From: Aurantiacibacter aquimixticola
GTDB taxonomy: Bacteria > Pseudomonadota > Alphaproteobacteria > Sphingomonadales > Sphingomonadaceae
Direction of reading: 5' to 3'
Length of the DNA stretch: 64,000 nucleotides
Assembly: GCF_003605475.1 (NCBI RefSeq)
Contig: NZ_RAHX01000001.1
Span: forward strand, 1,116,001-1,180,000
Shown: positions 20,390 through 29,902 of the stretch, piece by piece
Layout: every line of letters begins with the position of its first letter
Numbering within the stretch: the first letter of the stretch is position 1
Made by a program: the position numbers and the translations under genes
The notes under the pieces: model-generated
What the model saw: only the letters and a program-made list of their open reading frames with translations
Told to the model about the DNA's origin: nothing
The model's database searches: none

Positions 20390-21766
20390 TCAGAGATCGT
20401 TGAGCTCGAAGATGACGTCGCGCGTCAGCTGCACGATATCGAAGCCGCTTCCGCCCGCCGGGTCTTCCCCGCGGCGCACGATGACGAGATCTTCGCTCGG
20501 CACGACGACGATATACTGGCCCCGATTGCCGCGCGCGGCGAAAGCATCGGCGGGGATGCCCTCGAAGGCGCCCATCGTCCACCAGCCGGCGCCGTATCCC
20601 CACTGCGTTTCGTCGGGTTGCGGCCCGGTGGGCGAGGAAACATAGGCCGTCCACTCCTCCGGCAGCACCTGCGTGCCGTCGGGAAGCTGGCCGTTATTGA
20701 GATGGAGCTGGCCGAGCCGGGCGAGATCGCGCGCCGTCGCCCAGACCTGGCTGGAAAGGACGTAATCGCCCGCCCAGTCCGTTTCCGGCATGGTGTGGTT
20801 CATGCCCATTTCGCGCAACACGCGGCCCGGCGGCTTGCTGTCGAACGTGTCAGAAATACCCGTGATCGCCGCCAGCGTGTCGTTATTGGCATAGCGCCAT
20901 ACGGTACGGGGACGATGCAGCAAGGGCCAGTTCGCGGCCCGCTCGCGGACGGTCGTGCCACCGTAATAGAGCGGATCGGTGCGGTTGCCGGGCGTATCGG
21001 AATAGCGACCGCTGGCCATGCGCAGCGCCTGATCGACGGTGATGGCGCGGCGGGGATCCACGTCCGACACGCCAAGCCCGGCAGACTGCTCGACGCGCGC
21101 TTCCCCACGCTGCACGGCCGCGCCGACGATGGTGGCGGCAATGCTCTTGGCAACTGACCAGGTTCGCTGGGGCACGCGTGGTCCGAAACCGGAAGCGTAG
21201 GCTTCGCTAAGAAGTTCTCCGTCATTCACGATCACAACCGCCGTGGTGCGGGCATCGGCGCCGTATTTTGCGTCGAAACCAACATCGGCAAGCGGATCGC
21301 GGAGGAAATTCTCGCCTTCGAGATCGAAATAATCGGCGTCGCGCCGGAGCCGTTCGAAGAGGTCGACATCCTCGACCGGGACCGGAGAGCCCGTCGGCAG
21401 GATGGCGCAGCCGCGCGCCGGTCTTTGTACCGCGACGCGGGGCGGCATATCGTCCGCCCATTCGACAGCGACATAATCGATGTCCTCGTCATTACCGCGC
21501 GCGATGCGGGCCGGCATGTCGCCGATCAGCGAGGCAAGCGGTTCCTGGATGCCCGCCAGCTCCCACTCCTCGACGCTCTCGGCCGTGCGTGACGTGCCAT
21601 TGCGTTCCGCATTGGCGATCGCTCCGCACATGAAGAGCGCCTTGTATCCGGCAGCCAGTGCGCGGTCGTAGCGTTCGTCCAGTTCGGACTGCGGTATCGA
21701 TTGAGCGGCTGTAGGGGCGGAGGCGAAGGCAAGCGCGGCGGCTGCCAGAACGGGCATGCGAAACAT
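20390..21766 (-). CDS. Exported serine hydrolase, class C beta-lactamase-like
   Basis: The 458-residue protein has a signal peptide (ASAPTAAQS), a N-terminal region of about 160 residues without a named domain, and then a beta-lactamase/DD-peptidase fold. The active site is SVAK (Ser204, Lys207) with YAN at 292-294; GNRGQYIVVVPSEDLVIVRRG near the end corresponds to the KTG-region strand of this family. Relatives are esterases, peptidases or 6-aminohexanoate-dimer-hydrolase-like enzymes, so antibiotic resistance should not be assumed. It converges with nothing; the ribosomal terminator lies just beyond its start. Confidence 0.85.
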   Translation of the reverse strand: MFRMPVLAAAALAFASAPTAAQSIPQSELDERYDRALAAGYKALFMCGAIANAERNGTSRTAESVEEWELAGIQEPLASLIGDMPARIARGNDEDIDYVAVEWADDMPPRVAVQRPARGCAILPTGSPVPVEDVDLFERLRRDADYFDLEGENFLRDPLADVGFDAKYGADARTTAVVIVNDGELLSEAYASGFGPRVPQRTWSVAKSIAATIVGAAVQRGEARVEQSAGLGVSDVDPRRAITVDQALRMASGRYSDTPGNRTDPLYYGGTTVRERAANWPLLHRPRTVWRYANNDTLAAITGISDTFDSKPPGRVLREMGMNHTMPETDWAGDYVLSSQVWATARDLARLGQLHLNNGQLPDGTQVLPEEWTAYVSSPTGPQPDETQWGYGAGWWTMGAFEGIPADAFAARGNRGQYIVVVPSEDLVIVRRGEDPAGGSGFDIVQLTRDVIFELNDL

Positions 21767-21794
21767 GCCGCCCCTTTTGGCAGCATCCGCGCAA

Positions 21795-21828
21795 AAGAAA
21801 AGGGCCGGTGGGATCTCTCCACCGGCCC
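21795..21828 (-). terminator. Terminator of the ribosomal/rpoA operon
   Basis: Downstream of rplQ, GGGCCGGTGG pairs perfectly with CCACCGGCCC (21802-21811 and 21819-21828) around a 7-base loop, and on the minus strand the stem is followed by TTTTCTTTT. This is a textbook Rho-independent terminator closing the rpsM-rpsK-rpoA-rplQ transcript. Confidence 0.9.
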
Positions 21829-21850
21829 TTTCGCGAATTCGATGAGAGAC

Positions 21851-22270
21851 TTAGGCCTCTTCGAAATCTTCCGACGTCATCATCGGGCCGCTGTCCTGGC
21901 CCTTCGCGTCCTCGTCGCGGTCGACGAGTTCGATATAGGCGATGGCCGCGGCATCGCTCGAGCGATAGCCGGCCTTGATCACGCGGGTGTAGCCGCCGTC
22001 ACGATCCTTGTAGCGCTCCGCCAGCACGTCGAACAGCTTGGTCAGCTGGGCGTCGTCGAGCAGGCGGCTATGCGCCAGGCGACGATTGGAAAGGCCGCCA
22101 CGCTTCGCCAGCGTGATCAGCTTTTCGACATAGGGGCGCAGTTCCTTCGCCTTGGCGGTGGTGGTGAGGATCTGCTCGTGCTTGATAAGCGCGGCTGCCA
22201 TGTTGCGGAACAGCGCCGTGCGGTGCTGCGACTTGCGGGAAAGCTTACGGCCGGAAATTCCGTGACGCAT
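21851..22270 (-). CDS. rplQ: Ribosomal protein L17
   Basis: The 139-residue large-subunit protein starts [17 protein letters not shown] and contains the family segment [15 protein letters not shown] and [14 protein letters not shown]. The last 25 residues (from RDEDAKGQ) form an acidic tail beyond the usual core. It is the last gene of the alpha-operon part, 82 bases after rpoA. Confidence 0.97.
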   Translation of the reverse strand: MRHGISGRKLSRKSQHRTALFRNMAAALIKHEQILTTTAKAKELRPYVEKLITLAKRGGLSNRRLAHSRLLDDAQLTKLFDVLAERYKDRDGGYTRVIKAGYRSSDAAAIAYIELVDRDEDAKGQDSGPMMTSEDFEEA

Positions 22271-22352
22271 ATTCTGTACTCCGTTCGAAAAGGGCCCGTC
22301 TTACGGAAGCCCAGTGCTGGCGGCGCTTCAGGGTGCGCCGCCATTACCCTGA

Positions 22353-23408
22353 TCAGCCCAGCAGTTCCTGTTCGAGCTTCTTGGCCATTTCTTCGATGTT
22401 CTCCGGCGGCCAGCCGGGAATGTCCATGCCAAGGCGCAGACCCATGCTGGACAGCACTTCCTTGATCTCGTTGAGCGACTTGCGGCCGAAATTCGGCGTG
22501 CGCAGCATCTCGGCTTCGGTCTTCTGGACCAGGTCACCAATATAGATGATGTTGTCGTTCTTGAGGCAGTTGGCAGAACGCACCGACAGTTCCAGCTCGT
22601 CGACCTTCTTGAGAAGGTAGCGGTTGAGCTGGTTGGTATCGCTTTCCTGCGGCTCTGCAGCGACGCCGATCATGGCGGCCTGCGGCTGCGGAATGCCGTC
22701 TTCGAAGTGGACGAACAGCGTCAGCTGATCCTGCAGGATGCGCGCGGCATATGCGATTGCATCCTCGGGCGTGACGGTGCCGTCGGTTTCGATCGTGAGG
22801 CTGAGCTTGTCGAAGTCGAGCTCCTGCCCGACGCGGGCGTTCTCGACCTTGTAGCTGACCTGCTTGATCGGCGAATAGAGGCTGTCGACCGGGATCAGGC
22901 CGATCGGCGCATCGGCCGGACGGTTGGCCACGGCAGGCGAATAGCCCTTACCGGAATCGGCGGTGAGCTCCATATTGAGGTTCGCGCCCTCGTCCAGGTG
23001 GCACAGCACGAGGTCCTTGTTGAGGACTTCGATATCGCCGGAAACGGCGATGTCACCGGCCTTCACTTCACCCGGGCCGGTTGCGGAAAGCTGCAGGCGC
23101 TTGGGGCCTTCGCCTTCCATCTTCAGCGCGATCTGCTTCACGTTGAGGACGATATCGGTGACATCCTCGCGCACGCCGGCGAGCGAGGAGAATTCGTGCA
23201 GCACGTTCTCGATCTTGATCGAGGTGATGGCGGCACCCTGAAGGCTGGACAGGAGCACGCGGCGCAGCGCGTTGCCGAGCGTCAGGCCGTAGCCACGCTC
23301 GAGCGGTTCGGCGACGAAGGTGGCCTTGCGCTTCTTGTCGCTGCCTTCCTTGACGTCGAGAGTGTTGGGCTTCTTCAGTTCCTGCCAGTTCTTCGTATTG
23401 ACGGACAT
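22353..23408 (-). CDS. rpoA: RNA polymerase alpha subunit
   Basis: The 351-residue subunit dimerises to assemble RNA polymerase and contacts activators and UP elements. The N-terminal domain carries [18 protein letters not shown]; the C-terminal domain has [21 protein letters not shown] and [13 protein letters not shown]. Its place between rpsK and rplQ is the standard alpha-operon order (rpsD is not here, as usual in alphaproteobacteria). Confidence 0.98.
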   Translation of the reverse strand: MSVNTKNWQELKKPNTLDVKEGSDKKRKATFVAEPLERGYGLTLGNALRRVLLSSLQGAAITSIKIENVLHEFSSLAGVREDVTDIVLNVKQIALKMEGEGPKRLQLSATGPGEVKAGDIAVSGDIEVLNKDLVLCHLDEGANLNMELTADSGKGYSPAVANRPADAPIGLIPVDSLYSPIKQVSYKVENARVGQELDFDKLSLTIETDGTVTPEDAIAYAARILQDQLTLFVHFEDGIPQPQAAMIGVAAEPQESDTNQLNRYLLKKVDELELSVRSANCLKNDNIIYIGDLVQKTEAEMLRTPNFGRKSLNEIKEVLSSMGLRLGMDIPGWPPENIEEMAKKLEQELLG

Positions 23409-23523
23409 GGACTTCCCCTAAGGTATCGTGGTGGCGCAAAAGCCGCGTCGGTCTGGAACCGCCGCGGCCGATGCGAATGACTGTTGGTGCGCCCGGCCGG
23501 ATGCCGAGCGCGGCAGGCTTCGA

Positions 23524-23913
23524 TCAGACGCGGCGACGCTTGGACGGCCGCACGCCGTTATGCGGAATGGGCGTCACGTCGCGGATGCTGGTGATGGTGA
23601 AACCCACCGCCTGCAGCGCCCGCAGCGCGCTTTCACGGCCCGAACCCGGACCCTTGATCTCCACTTCCAGCGTGCGCACGCCATGTTCGGCGGCTTTCTT
23701 GCCGGCGTCGTCGGCGGCAACCTGGGCGGCATAGGGCGTCGACTTGCGGCTGCCCTTGAAGCCCATCATGCCGGCGCTGGACCAGCTGATCGCATTGCCC
23801 TGCGCATCGGTGATGGTGATCATCGTGTTGTTGAAGCTTGCATTGACGTGCGCGACGCCGCTGCTGATATTCTTCTTGTCGCGGCGCCGTACCCGGCCTG
23901 GTTCGCGTGCCAT
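23524..23913 (-). CDS. rpsK: Ribosomal protein S11
   Basis: The 129-residue small-subunit platform protein has the typical [39 protein letters not shown] and the C-terminal [13 protein letters not shown] followed by a basic RPSKRRRV end. It lies 51 bases after rpsM. Confidence 0.98.
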   Translation of the reverse strand: MAREPGRVRRRDKKNISSGVAHVNASFNNTMITITDAQGNAISWSSAGMMGFKGSRKSTPYAAQVAADDAGKKAAEHGVRTLEVEIKGPGSGRESALRALQAVGFTITSIRDVTPIPHNGVRPSKRRRV

Positions 23914-23964
23914 GTTTCGAATTCCTCGTATTTCGTCAGAAGGAAAAGCGGGGCTGAGCCCTGC

Positions 23965-24333
23965 CTACTTCTTCTTACCGGCGATCGGCTTGGCCTTGCC
24001 CTTGCGGGTGCGGGCGTTGGTGTGCGTGCGCTGGCCGCGGACCGGAAGGCCCTTGCGGTGACGCAGGCCGCGATAGCAGGCGAGGTCCATCAGACGCTTA
24101 ATGTTCATCGCGGTGTCACGGCGAAGATCGCCTTCCACCGTGTAATCGGCGTCGATGGTTTCACGGATCTGCAGGACTTCGCCGTCCGACAGGTCCTGAA
24201 CGCGGGTCGCATGATCGATGCCGAGCTTGTCGACGATCTTGCGGGCCGTGGTCGGACCGATACCGTGAATATAGGTGAGCGCGACGATAACGCGCTTGTT
24301 GGTGGGGATGTTTACCCCGGCAATACGAGCCAC
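23965..24333 (-). CDS. rpsM: Ribosomal protein S13
   Basis: The 122-residue head protein begins [15 protein letters not shown] and has [13 protein letters not shown], the basic [18 protein letters not shown] and a Lys-rich end. It is first in the distal alpha-operon segment and is preceded by a 289-base gap containing a promoter. Confidence 0.98.
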   Translation of the reverse strand: MARIAGVNIPTNKRVIVALTYIHGIGPTTARKIVDKLGIDHATRVQDLSDGEVLQIRETIDADYTVEGDLRRDTAMNIKRLMDLACYRGLRHRKGLPVRGQRTHTNARTRKGKAKPIAGKKK

Positions 24334-24587
24334 TTACTTCTCCATGCTCCACAGGGAAACGGGATGGCCATTTGAGGCGCCCGCCCTATCTCATCGCTGT
24401 TACGATCAGCCGCCCGTCGCCAAACACGAAAAGAAGGCGCGCTTGAAGCTGCCTTCGGGAATCTCAAAAATCTGGGCAAGTGGCCGATCAGGACGCGCAG
24501 ATAGGGTGATTCCCCCACCACGTCAACAGGCGAAGGCGAGCATGCGGCAAGCCGCAGCCCGTTTCGGTCCTCCCGAGTTGTCCGTTG

Positions 24588-24616
24588 CTTATAGCGCGCC
24601 GCGGCTGGCTAGTCAA
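24588..24616 (-). promoter_or_regulatory. Sigma-70-type promoter for rpsM-rpsK-rpoA-rplQ
   Basis: On the minus strand TTGACT, a 17-base spacer and TATAAG give five of six matches in each hexamer. The site overlaps the 3' edge of the SRPBCC gene and lies about 245 bases ahead of rpsM. A second, weaker candidate (TTGACG, 17 bases, TATCTG) is at 24498-24526. Either would let rpoA and three ribosomal genes be transcribed apart from the secY-adk transcript. The rest of the 24334-24622 gap shows no gene. Confidence 0.65.
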
Positions 24617-24622
24617 AATGGC

Positions 24623-25168
24623 CTATCCGGGGTCGTCCACAGCATCGCCGACTTCGGCGACCAGGTCAGCGAGAAATTCGCCCTGTACGCTGTCGACCAC
24701 CGGTGCGATCTGGGCGAGATCGAAACGCGTCTCGCCGCCGGTGACGTACTCCCAAGTGATACGGGTGCCCGCTTCTTCGTCCTCGAGCGTGACGGTCAGC
24801 GTTCCGGCCAACCCCTCGCTCTGCAGCGGCCCAAGCGAGCCCGACATCCGTAGAGTGCTGCCCGGCTGGACGAATACGACGCGCATGTGCTCCACGGAAC
24901 CGGCGGCCCAGCCATCTGCGGCGGGCAGCGTTTCGCAGAAACACCCACCTGCGCGCGCTTCGAGTCGAAGATTTCCGCTATCGTTCGACCAGGTGTGCGA
25001 CCACCAGTTTTCGGGCTGCAGCAATGCGTTCCAAACCGCGCGCCGGTCGGCTGTGACCACCGCGCTGTGACGCGTGGCGAACCCGCCCACGCTGCTTTCG
25101 ATGATTTCTGCGTGAGCTGGCGTGACGACGGCTACAGCGAGCGTCGCGGCGGTAATAACAGTTTTCAT
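24623..25168 (-). CDS. Exported SRPBCC-domain protein
   Basis: The 181-residue protein carries a signal peptide (MKTVITAATLAVAVVTPAHA) and then a START/AHSA1-like SRPBCC fold: VVTADRRAVWNALLQPENWW, SHTWSNDSGNL, a middle with MRVVFVQPGSTLRMSG and a C-terminal helix VQGEFLADLVAEVGD. Such folds bind hydrophobic ligands; the ligand here is unknown. The gene is unexpected where it is, 39 bases after adk and before rpsM, inside the ribosomal super-operon. Confidence 0.82.
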   Translation of the reverse strand: MKTVITAATLAVAVVTPAHAEIIESSVGGFATRHSAVVTADRRAVWNALLQPENWWSHTWSNDSGNLRLEARAGGCFCETLPAADGWAAGSVEHMRVVFVQPGSTLRMSGSLGPLQSEGLAGTLTVTLEDEEAGTRITWEYVTGGETRFDLAQIAPVVDSVQGEFLADLVAEVGDAVDDPG

Positions 25169-25207
25169 GCAGCCTCCCCTACTCTGCTAAGAGAGATAGC
25201 CGCCAGG

Positions 25208-25858
25208 TCAGGCGGAGGCCAAGACCTTCTCGATCGCGGTCGTCACTTCATCGATGCTGGCCATGCCATCCACCCGGCGCACGGTGCCACGCTCCTCGTA
25301 GATCGGCAGGATGGGCGCCGTCTTGTTGCGGTATTCCTGCATGCGCGTACGCACCGTCTCCTCGGTGTCGTCGGGCCGCCGCTTGAATTCGCTCGCGCCG
25401 CATTTGTCGCACACGCCTTCGGTTTCCGGCGGCTTGTGGCGATCGTGATAGCCCGCGCCGCAATTCGCGCAGGTGAAGCGACCGGTGATGCGATCGACCA
25501 GCGCGTCTTCATCGACACCCAGCTCGATCACGAAGTCGAGCGAACGGCCATGCTTGTCGAGGATATCGTCTAGCGCGTGCGCCTGTGCCGCAGTGCGCGG
25601 ATAGCCATCGAAAATCGCGCCGACATCGTCGCCCATATCGGAAAGCTTGGCGTCGATCATGGCAGAGACGATGTCGTCGGAGACGAGTTCGCCCGCATCC
25701 ATGACGGCAGCCACCCGGTGGCCCAGCGCCGTATCCGCCTTGCGCGTTTCGCGCAGCATATCGCCGGTAGATAGCTGCACCATGCCATGATGCTCGACGA
25801 GAAGGTTGGCCTGCGTGCCCTTGCCTGCGCCCGGAGGGCCGAGAAGGATGATGTTCAT
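25208..25858 (-). CDS. adk: Adenylate kinase, zinc-lid long form
   Basis: The 216-residue enzyme interconverts 2 ADP with ATP and AMP. It shows the P-loop GPPGAGKGTQ, the AMP-binding STGDMLR and FDGYPRT, and a long LID with four zinc ligands Cys130, Cys133, Cys150 and Cys153 (FTCANCG and GVCDKCG). The Cys4 LID is the zinc-binding variant rather than the His/Ser/Asp/Thr type of enterobacteria. It follows secY by 43 bases in the spc-type order. Confidence 0.97.
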   Translation of the reverse strand: MNIILLGPPGAGKGTQANLLVEHHGMVQLSTGDMLRETRKADTALGHRVAAVMDAGELVSDDIVSAMIDAKLSDMGDDVGAIFDGYPRTAAQAHALDDILDKHGRSLDFVIELGVDEDALVDRITGRFTCANCGAGYHDRHKPPETEGVCDKCGASEFKRRPDDTEETVRTRMQEYRNKTAPILPIYEERGTVRRVDGMASIDEVTTAIEKVLASA

Positions 25859-25901
25859 GGCTTGAAGCGAATCCCCATTGCTTGTCCCTGCAAGGGCTAG
25901 A

Positions 25902-27266
25902 CTAGCGCATCCGGCCCTTCAACTTCGCCTTCTTGATTAGATCGCCATACTGGTGGGCAAGCAGGTGAGACTGGATCTGGCTGATCGTGTCGACTGTCAC
26001 GTTCACGACGATCAGCAGGCTCGTGCCGCCGAGGAACAGCGGCAGGCCCGTCTGCGAAATGCCCCATTCGGGGATGACGCAGACCAGCGTCAGGTAGATC
26101 GCGCCGACCACGGTGATGCGGGTGAGGACGTAATCCAGATACTCCGCGGTGCGCTTGCCCGGACGGATGCCGGGAATGAAGCCGCCCTGCTTCTTCAGAT
26201 TTTCCGCCGTGTCTTCGGGATTGAAGACGACCGCAGTGTAGAAGAAGGCGAAGAACATGATGCCCGCGGCATACAACAGCATGTAGAGCGGCTGCCCGTG
26301 CTGCAGATACTGGTTCAGGGTCTGCACGATACCGCCGCCGGTGCTGGTCGTATCGATGCTGTTGCCGGCGAACTGCGTGATCGTCAGCGGCAGGAGCAGG
26401 AGCGAGCTGGCGAAGATCGGCGGAATGACGCCTGCAGTGTTGAGCTTGAGCGGCAGGTGCGAGCGATCCGCCTGCATGCCGCCGCGCTGCTGGGCGCGCT
26501 TGGGATACTGGATCAGCAGCCGTCGCTGGGCGCGCTCGAAGAAGCAGATCACCAGGATCAGGATCACGATCATGACCAGCAGTCCGCCGATCAGGACGCC
26601 GCTGATGGAGCCGGAACGGCCGCCTTCGAACAGGTTCACCGCGAAGGTAGGGAACTGGGCGACGATGCCCGCCATGATGATAAGCGAAACGCCATTGCCG
26701 ATACCGCGCGAGGTGATCTGCTCACCCAGCCACAGCAGGAACATGGTGCCGCCGACGAGATTGATGACCGTCGTGACGCGAAACATGATCCCGCCTTCGA
26801 CGACCGCCTGCAAACCGCTCTGCGCCCCGTATGCCTCGAGGCCGCTGGCGAGAAACCAGCCTTGGATCGCGCACAGGAAAACCGTGCCGTATCGCGTATA
26901 CTGGTTCAGCTTCTTGCGCCCGGCCTCGCCCTCTTTCTTGAGAGCGATAAGCGCCGGATGCAGCGCCGCTGCCATCTGGATGACGATCGAGGCGGTGATG
27001 TATGGCATTACGCCGAGCGCGATCAGGCTCATGCGCTCCAGCGAACCGCCGGAAAACATGTTGAACATGTCGAGAATGCCGCCGCGCGTCTGGTCGTAGA
27101 GCGATTCCAGGATCAGGGGATTCACGCCGGGCAGCGGCACGAAGCTGAGGAAACGGAAGACGATCAGCGCACCGATGGTGAACCAGATGCGCTGCTTGAG
27201 CTCGGTCGCCTTGGAGAAATTCGCAAGGCTCAGCGATGAAGCGATATTGTCGGCGCGAGATGCCAT
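25902..27266 (-). CDS. secY: Preprotein translocase subunit SecY
   Basis: The 454-residue channel subunit has ten membrane helices. Recognisable parts are ELKQRIWFTIGALIVFRF at the start, the plug-region PGVNPLILESL, LGVMPYITASIVIQM, the QRGGMQADRSHLPLKLNTAGVIPPIFA loop (split here) and PGIRPGKRTAEYLDYVLTRI. It follows rplO across a 103-base gap holding a strong hairpin. Confidence 0.98.
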   Translation of the reverse strand: MASRADNIASSLSLANFSKATELKQRIWFTIGALIVFRFLSFVPLPGVNPLILESLYDQTRGGILDMFNMFSGGSLERMSLIALGVMPYITASIVIQMAAALHPALIALKKEGEAGRKKLNQYTRYGTVFLCAIQGWFLASGLEAYGAQSGLQAVVEGGIMFRVTTVINLVGGTMFLLWLGEQITSRGIGNGVSLIIMAGIVAQFPTFAVNLFEGGRSGSISGVLIGGLLVMIVILILVICFFERAQRRLLIQYPKRAQQRGGMQADRSHLPLKLNTAGVIPPIFASSLLLLPLTITQFAGNSIDTTSTGGGIVQTLNQYLQHGQPLYMLLYAAGIMFFAFFYTAVVFNPEDTAENLKKQGGFIPGIRPGKRTAEYLDYVLTRITVVGAIYLTLVCVIPEWGISQTGLPLFLGGTSLLIVVNVTVDTISQIQSHLLAHQYGDLIKKAKLKGRMR

Positions 27267-27327
27267 GGAATGTCTTTCATATCCTGGTCAGGACGCCGGT
27301 CCCTCCCGGCACAGGAAGGCTAAATAG

Positions 27328-27361
27328 GGAGACGCGGGTCCGATGTCGAACCCGCGTCTCC
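27328..27361 (-). promoter_or_regulatory. Strong hairpin between rplO and secY
   Basis: GGAGACGCGGGT at 27328-27339 pairs without mismatch with ACCCGCGTCTCC at 27350-27361, leaving a 10-base loop. On the minus strand it begins 9 bases after the rplO stop and is followed by CTATTTAG, not a proper T-run. It may be an mRNA processing or stability element, or a partial attenuator that lowers expression of secY and adk relative to the ribosomal genes. Confidence 0.6.
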
Positions 27362-27369
27362 GAATATCG

Positions 27370-27888
27370 TCAGGCCTTGGCCTTGTTGGCTTCGGCGCGA
27401 GCAGCCTTCTTCTCGTGCTCGGGCTTGCCCTTGTCGATGATGTCGACCTTGCCGCCGGCCTTTTCGACGGCAGCCGTTGCACCCTTGGAGGCGCCAGCGA
27501 CCTTGAAGGTCAGCTTGGTCTTAAGCTCGCCCTTGCCGAGCAGGCGGACACCGTCCTTGCCGCCGCGGGCGACACCGGCCACCTTGAGCGCTTCGTGATC
27601 GACGGTCTTCTTCGCGTCGAGTTTCTTGGCATCGACCAGCTTCTGGATCATGCCGATATTCACTTCGGCATAATCCTTGCCGAAAGGATTGTTGAAGCCG
27701 CGCTTGGGAAGGCGCATGTGGAGCGGCATCTGGCCGCCTTCGAAGCCGTTGATCGAAACGCCCGAACGGCTCTTTTGGCCCTTCTGGCCGCGACCGCCGG
27801 TCTTGCCTTTGCCCGAGCCGATACCGCGCCCGACGCGGATCCGGCCCTTGCGGGCGCCTTCATTGTCTTTGATTTCATTTAGTTTCAT
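27370..27888 (-). CDS. rplO: Ribosomal protein L15
   Basis: With the ATG at 27888 the protein has 172 residues and the usual start [14 protein letters not shown], followed by [19 protein letters not shown] and [22 protein letters not shown] nine bases upstream (27897) is possible. An Ala/Lys-rich tail of about 25 residues extends beyond the common core. Confidence 0.97.
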   Translation of the reverse strand: MKLNEIKDNEGARKGRIRVGRGIGSGKGKTGGRGQKGQKSRSGVSINGFEGGQMPLHMRLPKRGFNNPFGKDYAEVNIGMIQKLVDAKKLDAKKTVDHEALKVAGVARGGKDGVRLLGKGELKTKLTFKVAGASKGATAAVEKAGGKVDIIDKGKPEHEKKAARAEANKAKA

Positions 27889-27938
27889 GTCTTGCACTCG
27901 CTTTCGCTGTTTTCGCGCTGGGGAGATTTGTTTCGGGC

Positions 27939-28127
27939 TCAGCCCTCAACGATCTCCACCATGTGCGGCACCTTGCGGATGGCGCCGCGCACTTCGGGGG
28001 TGTCCTGCAGTTCGACGACCTTGTGCATCTTGTTGAGGCCAAGGCCGATGAGAATCTTGCGCTGATCCTTCGGACGACGGATCGGCGAACCGATCTGCTT
28101 GATCTTGATGGTCTTCTTGCCAGCCAT
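27939..28127 (-). CDS. rpmD: Ribosomal protein L30
   Basis: The 62-residue protein has the compact L30 sequence with [28 protein letters not shown] and [10 protein letters not shown]. It lies 5 bases after rpsE in the standard order rpsE-rpmD-rplO. Confidence 0.97.
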   Translation of the reverse strand: MAGKKTIKIKQIGSPIRRPKDQRKILIGLGLNKMHKVVELQDTPEVRGAIRKVPHMVEIVEG

Positions 28128-28132
28128 CTGTC

Positions 28133-29023
28133 TTACTCCGTAACCGCGGCGGCGTCGGCAGCAGCCTCGGCCTCGCTTGCACCGGCGCGACCGAGCAGGT
28201 CGGCAACCTTTTTGCCACGGCGCTGAGCGACAGCCTTCGGAGAAGACTGGTTGTTCAGGCCATCGAAGGTGGCGCGGATCATGTTGTAGGGGTTGGACGT
28301 GCCGACCGACTTGGTCACGACGTCCGAGACACCCAAAGCTTCGAAGACGGCACGCATCGGACCACCGGCGATGATGCCCGTACCGGCCGGAGCCGAACGA
28401 ACGACAACCTTGCCGGCACCGAAGTGCCCGCGGCCATCATGGTGCAGCGTGCGACCTTCCTTGAGCGGAACGCGGATCATCTTCTTCTTGGCAGCAGCGG
28501 TCGCCTTGTTGATGGCTTCCGGCACTTCGCGAGCCTTGCCGTGGCCGAAGCCGACGCGGCCCTTGCCGTCACCGACAACCACGAGCGCGGCAAAGCCGAA
28601 GCGCTTACCGCCCTTCACGACCTTGGCGACGCGGTTGATGTGGACGAGCTTTTCGATGAGCTCCTCGCCATCGTCGTCCCCGCCACGACCGCCACGGCGG
28701 TCGTCCCGGCCACGACCGCGACCACGGCCACCGCCGCGATTGTCGTTGCGGCCACCGCGGCCACCGCCGCCGCCGCCACGACCACCACGAGCATTCGCTT
28801 CGGGGGCAGGGGCGGTCTTGGGCTTGCCTTCGTCGCCCTGGGCGGCCGACTGGTTGGCATGCGCCTCGGTTTCGGCAGTCGTCGGCGTCGGGGTCGAGCC
28901 TTCGATGTTCTGCTCGGCCGTCGCTTCCGCCTTGGTAGGCGCAGCTTCGGGCGTTTCCGCCGCTGCGTCTACCTTGGTTTCTTCGGCCTTGGTTTCGTCC
29001 GTCTTCTTGTCGTCAGCCATCAT
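28133..29023 (-). CDS. rpsE: Ribosomal protein S5 with long N-terminal RGG extension
   Basis: The 296-residue protein is far longer than the usual 160-200. The S5 core runs from about residue 119, with [47 protein letters not shown] and [12 protein letters not shown]. Ahead of it lie about 78 acidic, Ala/Thr-rich residues and then an Arg/Gly block (about 79-116) made of RGG and GRGRGR runs. The latter resembles RNA-binding RGG boxes. The ATG at 29023 overlaps the rplR stop (TGATG); the second ATG at 29020 is equally possible. Shorter RGG extensions are familiar from sphingomonad S5; this one looks long. Confidence 0.97.
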   Translation of the reverse strand: MMADDKKTDETKAEETKVDAAAETPEAAPTKAEATAEQNIEGSTPTPTTAETEAHANQSAAQGDEGKPKTAPAPEANARGGRGGGGGGRGGRNDNRGGGRGRGRGRDDRRGGRGGDDDGEELIEKLVHINRVAKVVKGGKRFGFAALVVVGDGKGRVGFGHGKAREVPEAINKATAAAKKKMIRVPLKEGRTLHHDGRGHFGAGKVVVRSAPAGTGIIAGGPMRAVFEALGVSDVVTKSVGTSNPYNMIRATFDGLNNQSSPKAVAQRRGKKVADLLGRAGASEAEAAADAAAVTE

Positions 29024-29367
29024 CAGAACTCCAGCCCGCCTTCGCGGGCGGCATCGGCCAGCGCTTTCACGCGGCCATGAAACAGGAACCCGCCGCGATC
29101 GAACACGACAGTCTTGACGCCGGCCTTCTTCGCAGCGGCGGCGATATCGGTGCCAACCTTCTTGGCAGCTTCGACATTCGCGCCGGAGCCCTTGCCGCCA
29201 AGCGTGTTGGCGGCGGCCACGGTGCGGCCATCGGCGTCGTCGATGATCTGCGCATAGATATGCTGCCCGGTGCGATGCACGGACAGGCGGGGCTTGGTGC
29301 CCGAACGCTTGCGGAGCGCGGTGCGCACGCGGCGGCGGCGACGCTCAAAGAGAGAAAGCTTTGCCAT
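29023..29367 (-). CDS. rplR: Ribosomal protein L18
   Basis: The 114-residue 5S-rRNA-binding protein has the basic start [31 protein letters not shown] region, IYAQIIDD and the C-terminal [23 protein letters not shown]. It is 1 base after rplF and overlaps rpsE by one base. Confidence 0.97.
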   Translation of the reverse strand: MAKLSLFERRRRRVRTALRKRSGTKPRLSVHRTGQHIYAQIIDDADGRTVAAANTLGGKGSGANVEAAKKVGTDIAAAAKKAGVKTVVFDRGGFLFHGRVKALADAAREGGLEF

Positions 29368-29368
29368 C

Positions 29369-29902
29369 TTACTTCTTCTTCCCTTCCTTGCGGAAGATGT
29401 ACTCGCCGCGATACTTCACACCCTTGCCCTTATAAGGTTCGGGTTTGCGCCATTCGCGGATCTCGGCAGCAAACTGCCCGACCTTCTGCTTGTCGATGCC
29501 CGAAATCTCGACCGTGGTCTGATCGGGCGTCTTGACCTCGATGCCTTCCGGCACGTCGAGATCGACGTCATGGCTGAAACCCAGCTGAAGCTTCAGCTTC
29601 TTGCCCTGGGCCTGCGCACGATAACCGACCCCGGTGATCTCCAGGACCTTGGTGAAGCCTTCGGTCACGCCGTCGACCAGGTTCTGCACGAGCGTGCGCT
29701 GCATGCCCCAGAATTGCCGGGCCTGCGTGGTCTTGTTGACGGGATTGACCTGGATTTCGCCATCTTCGATCTTGTAATCGATCAGGTCGAACATGCTCAT
29801 CGTGAGTTCGCCCTTGGGGCCCTTCACGCTCAGCACGCCGTTCTCGGTCTTGGCGGTCACTCCGCTGGGAAGCGCCACCGGCTTTTTACCGATGCGGCTC
29901 AT
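29369..29902 (-). CDS. rplF: Ribosomal protein L6
   Basis: The 177-residue protein starts [15 protein letters not shown] and carries VKGPKGEL, the [17 protein letters not shown] centre and the C-terminal [19 protein letters not shown] typical of L6. Its ATG overlaps the rpsH stop by one base. Confidence 0.98.
   Translation of the reverse strand: MSRIGKKPVALPSGVTAKTENGVLSVKGPKGELTMSMFDLIDYKIEDGEIQVNPVNKTTQARQFWGMQRTLVQNLVDGVTEGFTKVLEITGVGYRAQAQGKKLKLQLGFSHDVDLDVPEGIEVKTPDQTTVEISGIDKQKVGQFAAEIREWRKPEPYKGKGVKYRGEYIFRKEGKKK

Noticed and set aside
20390..21766. Antibiotic-resistance beta-lactamase
   Set aside because: The SVAK and YAN motifs only show the serine hydrolase fold; the long extra N-terminal region and family breadth give no basis for calling resistance.
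28424..29080. Ala/Thr-rich plus-strand frame opposite rpsE
   Set aside because: The repetitive sequence is the complement of the RGG and acidic extension of S5.
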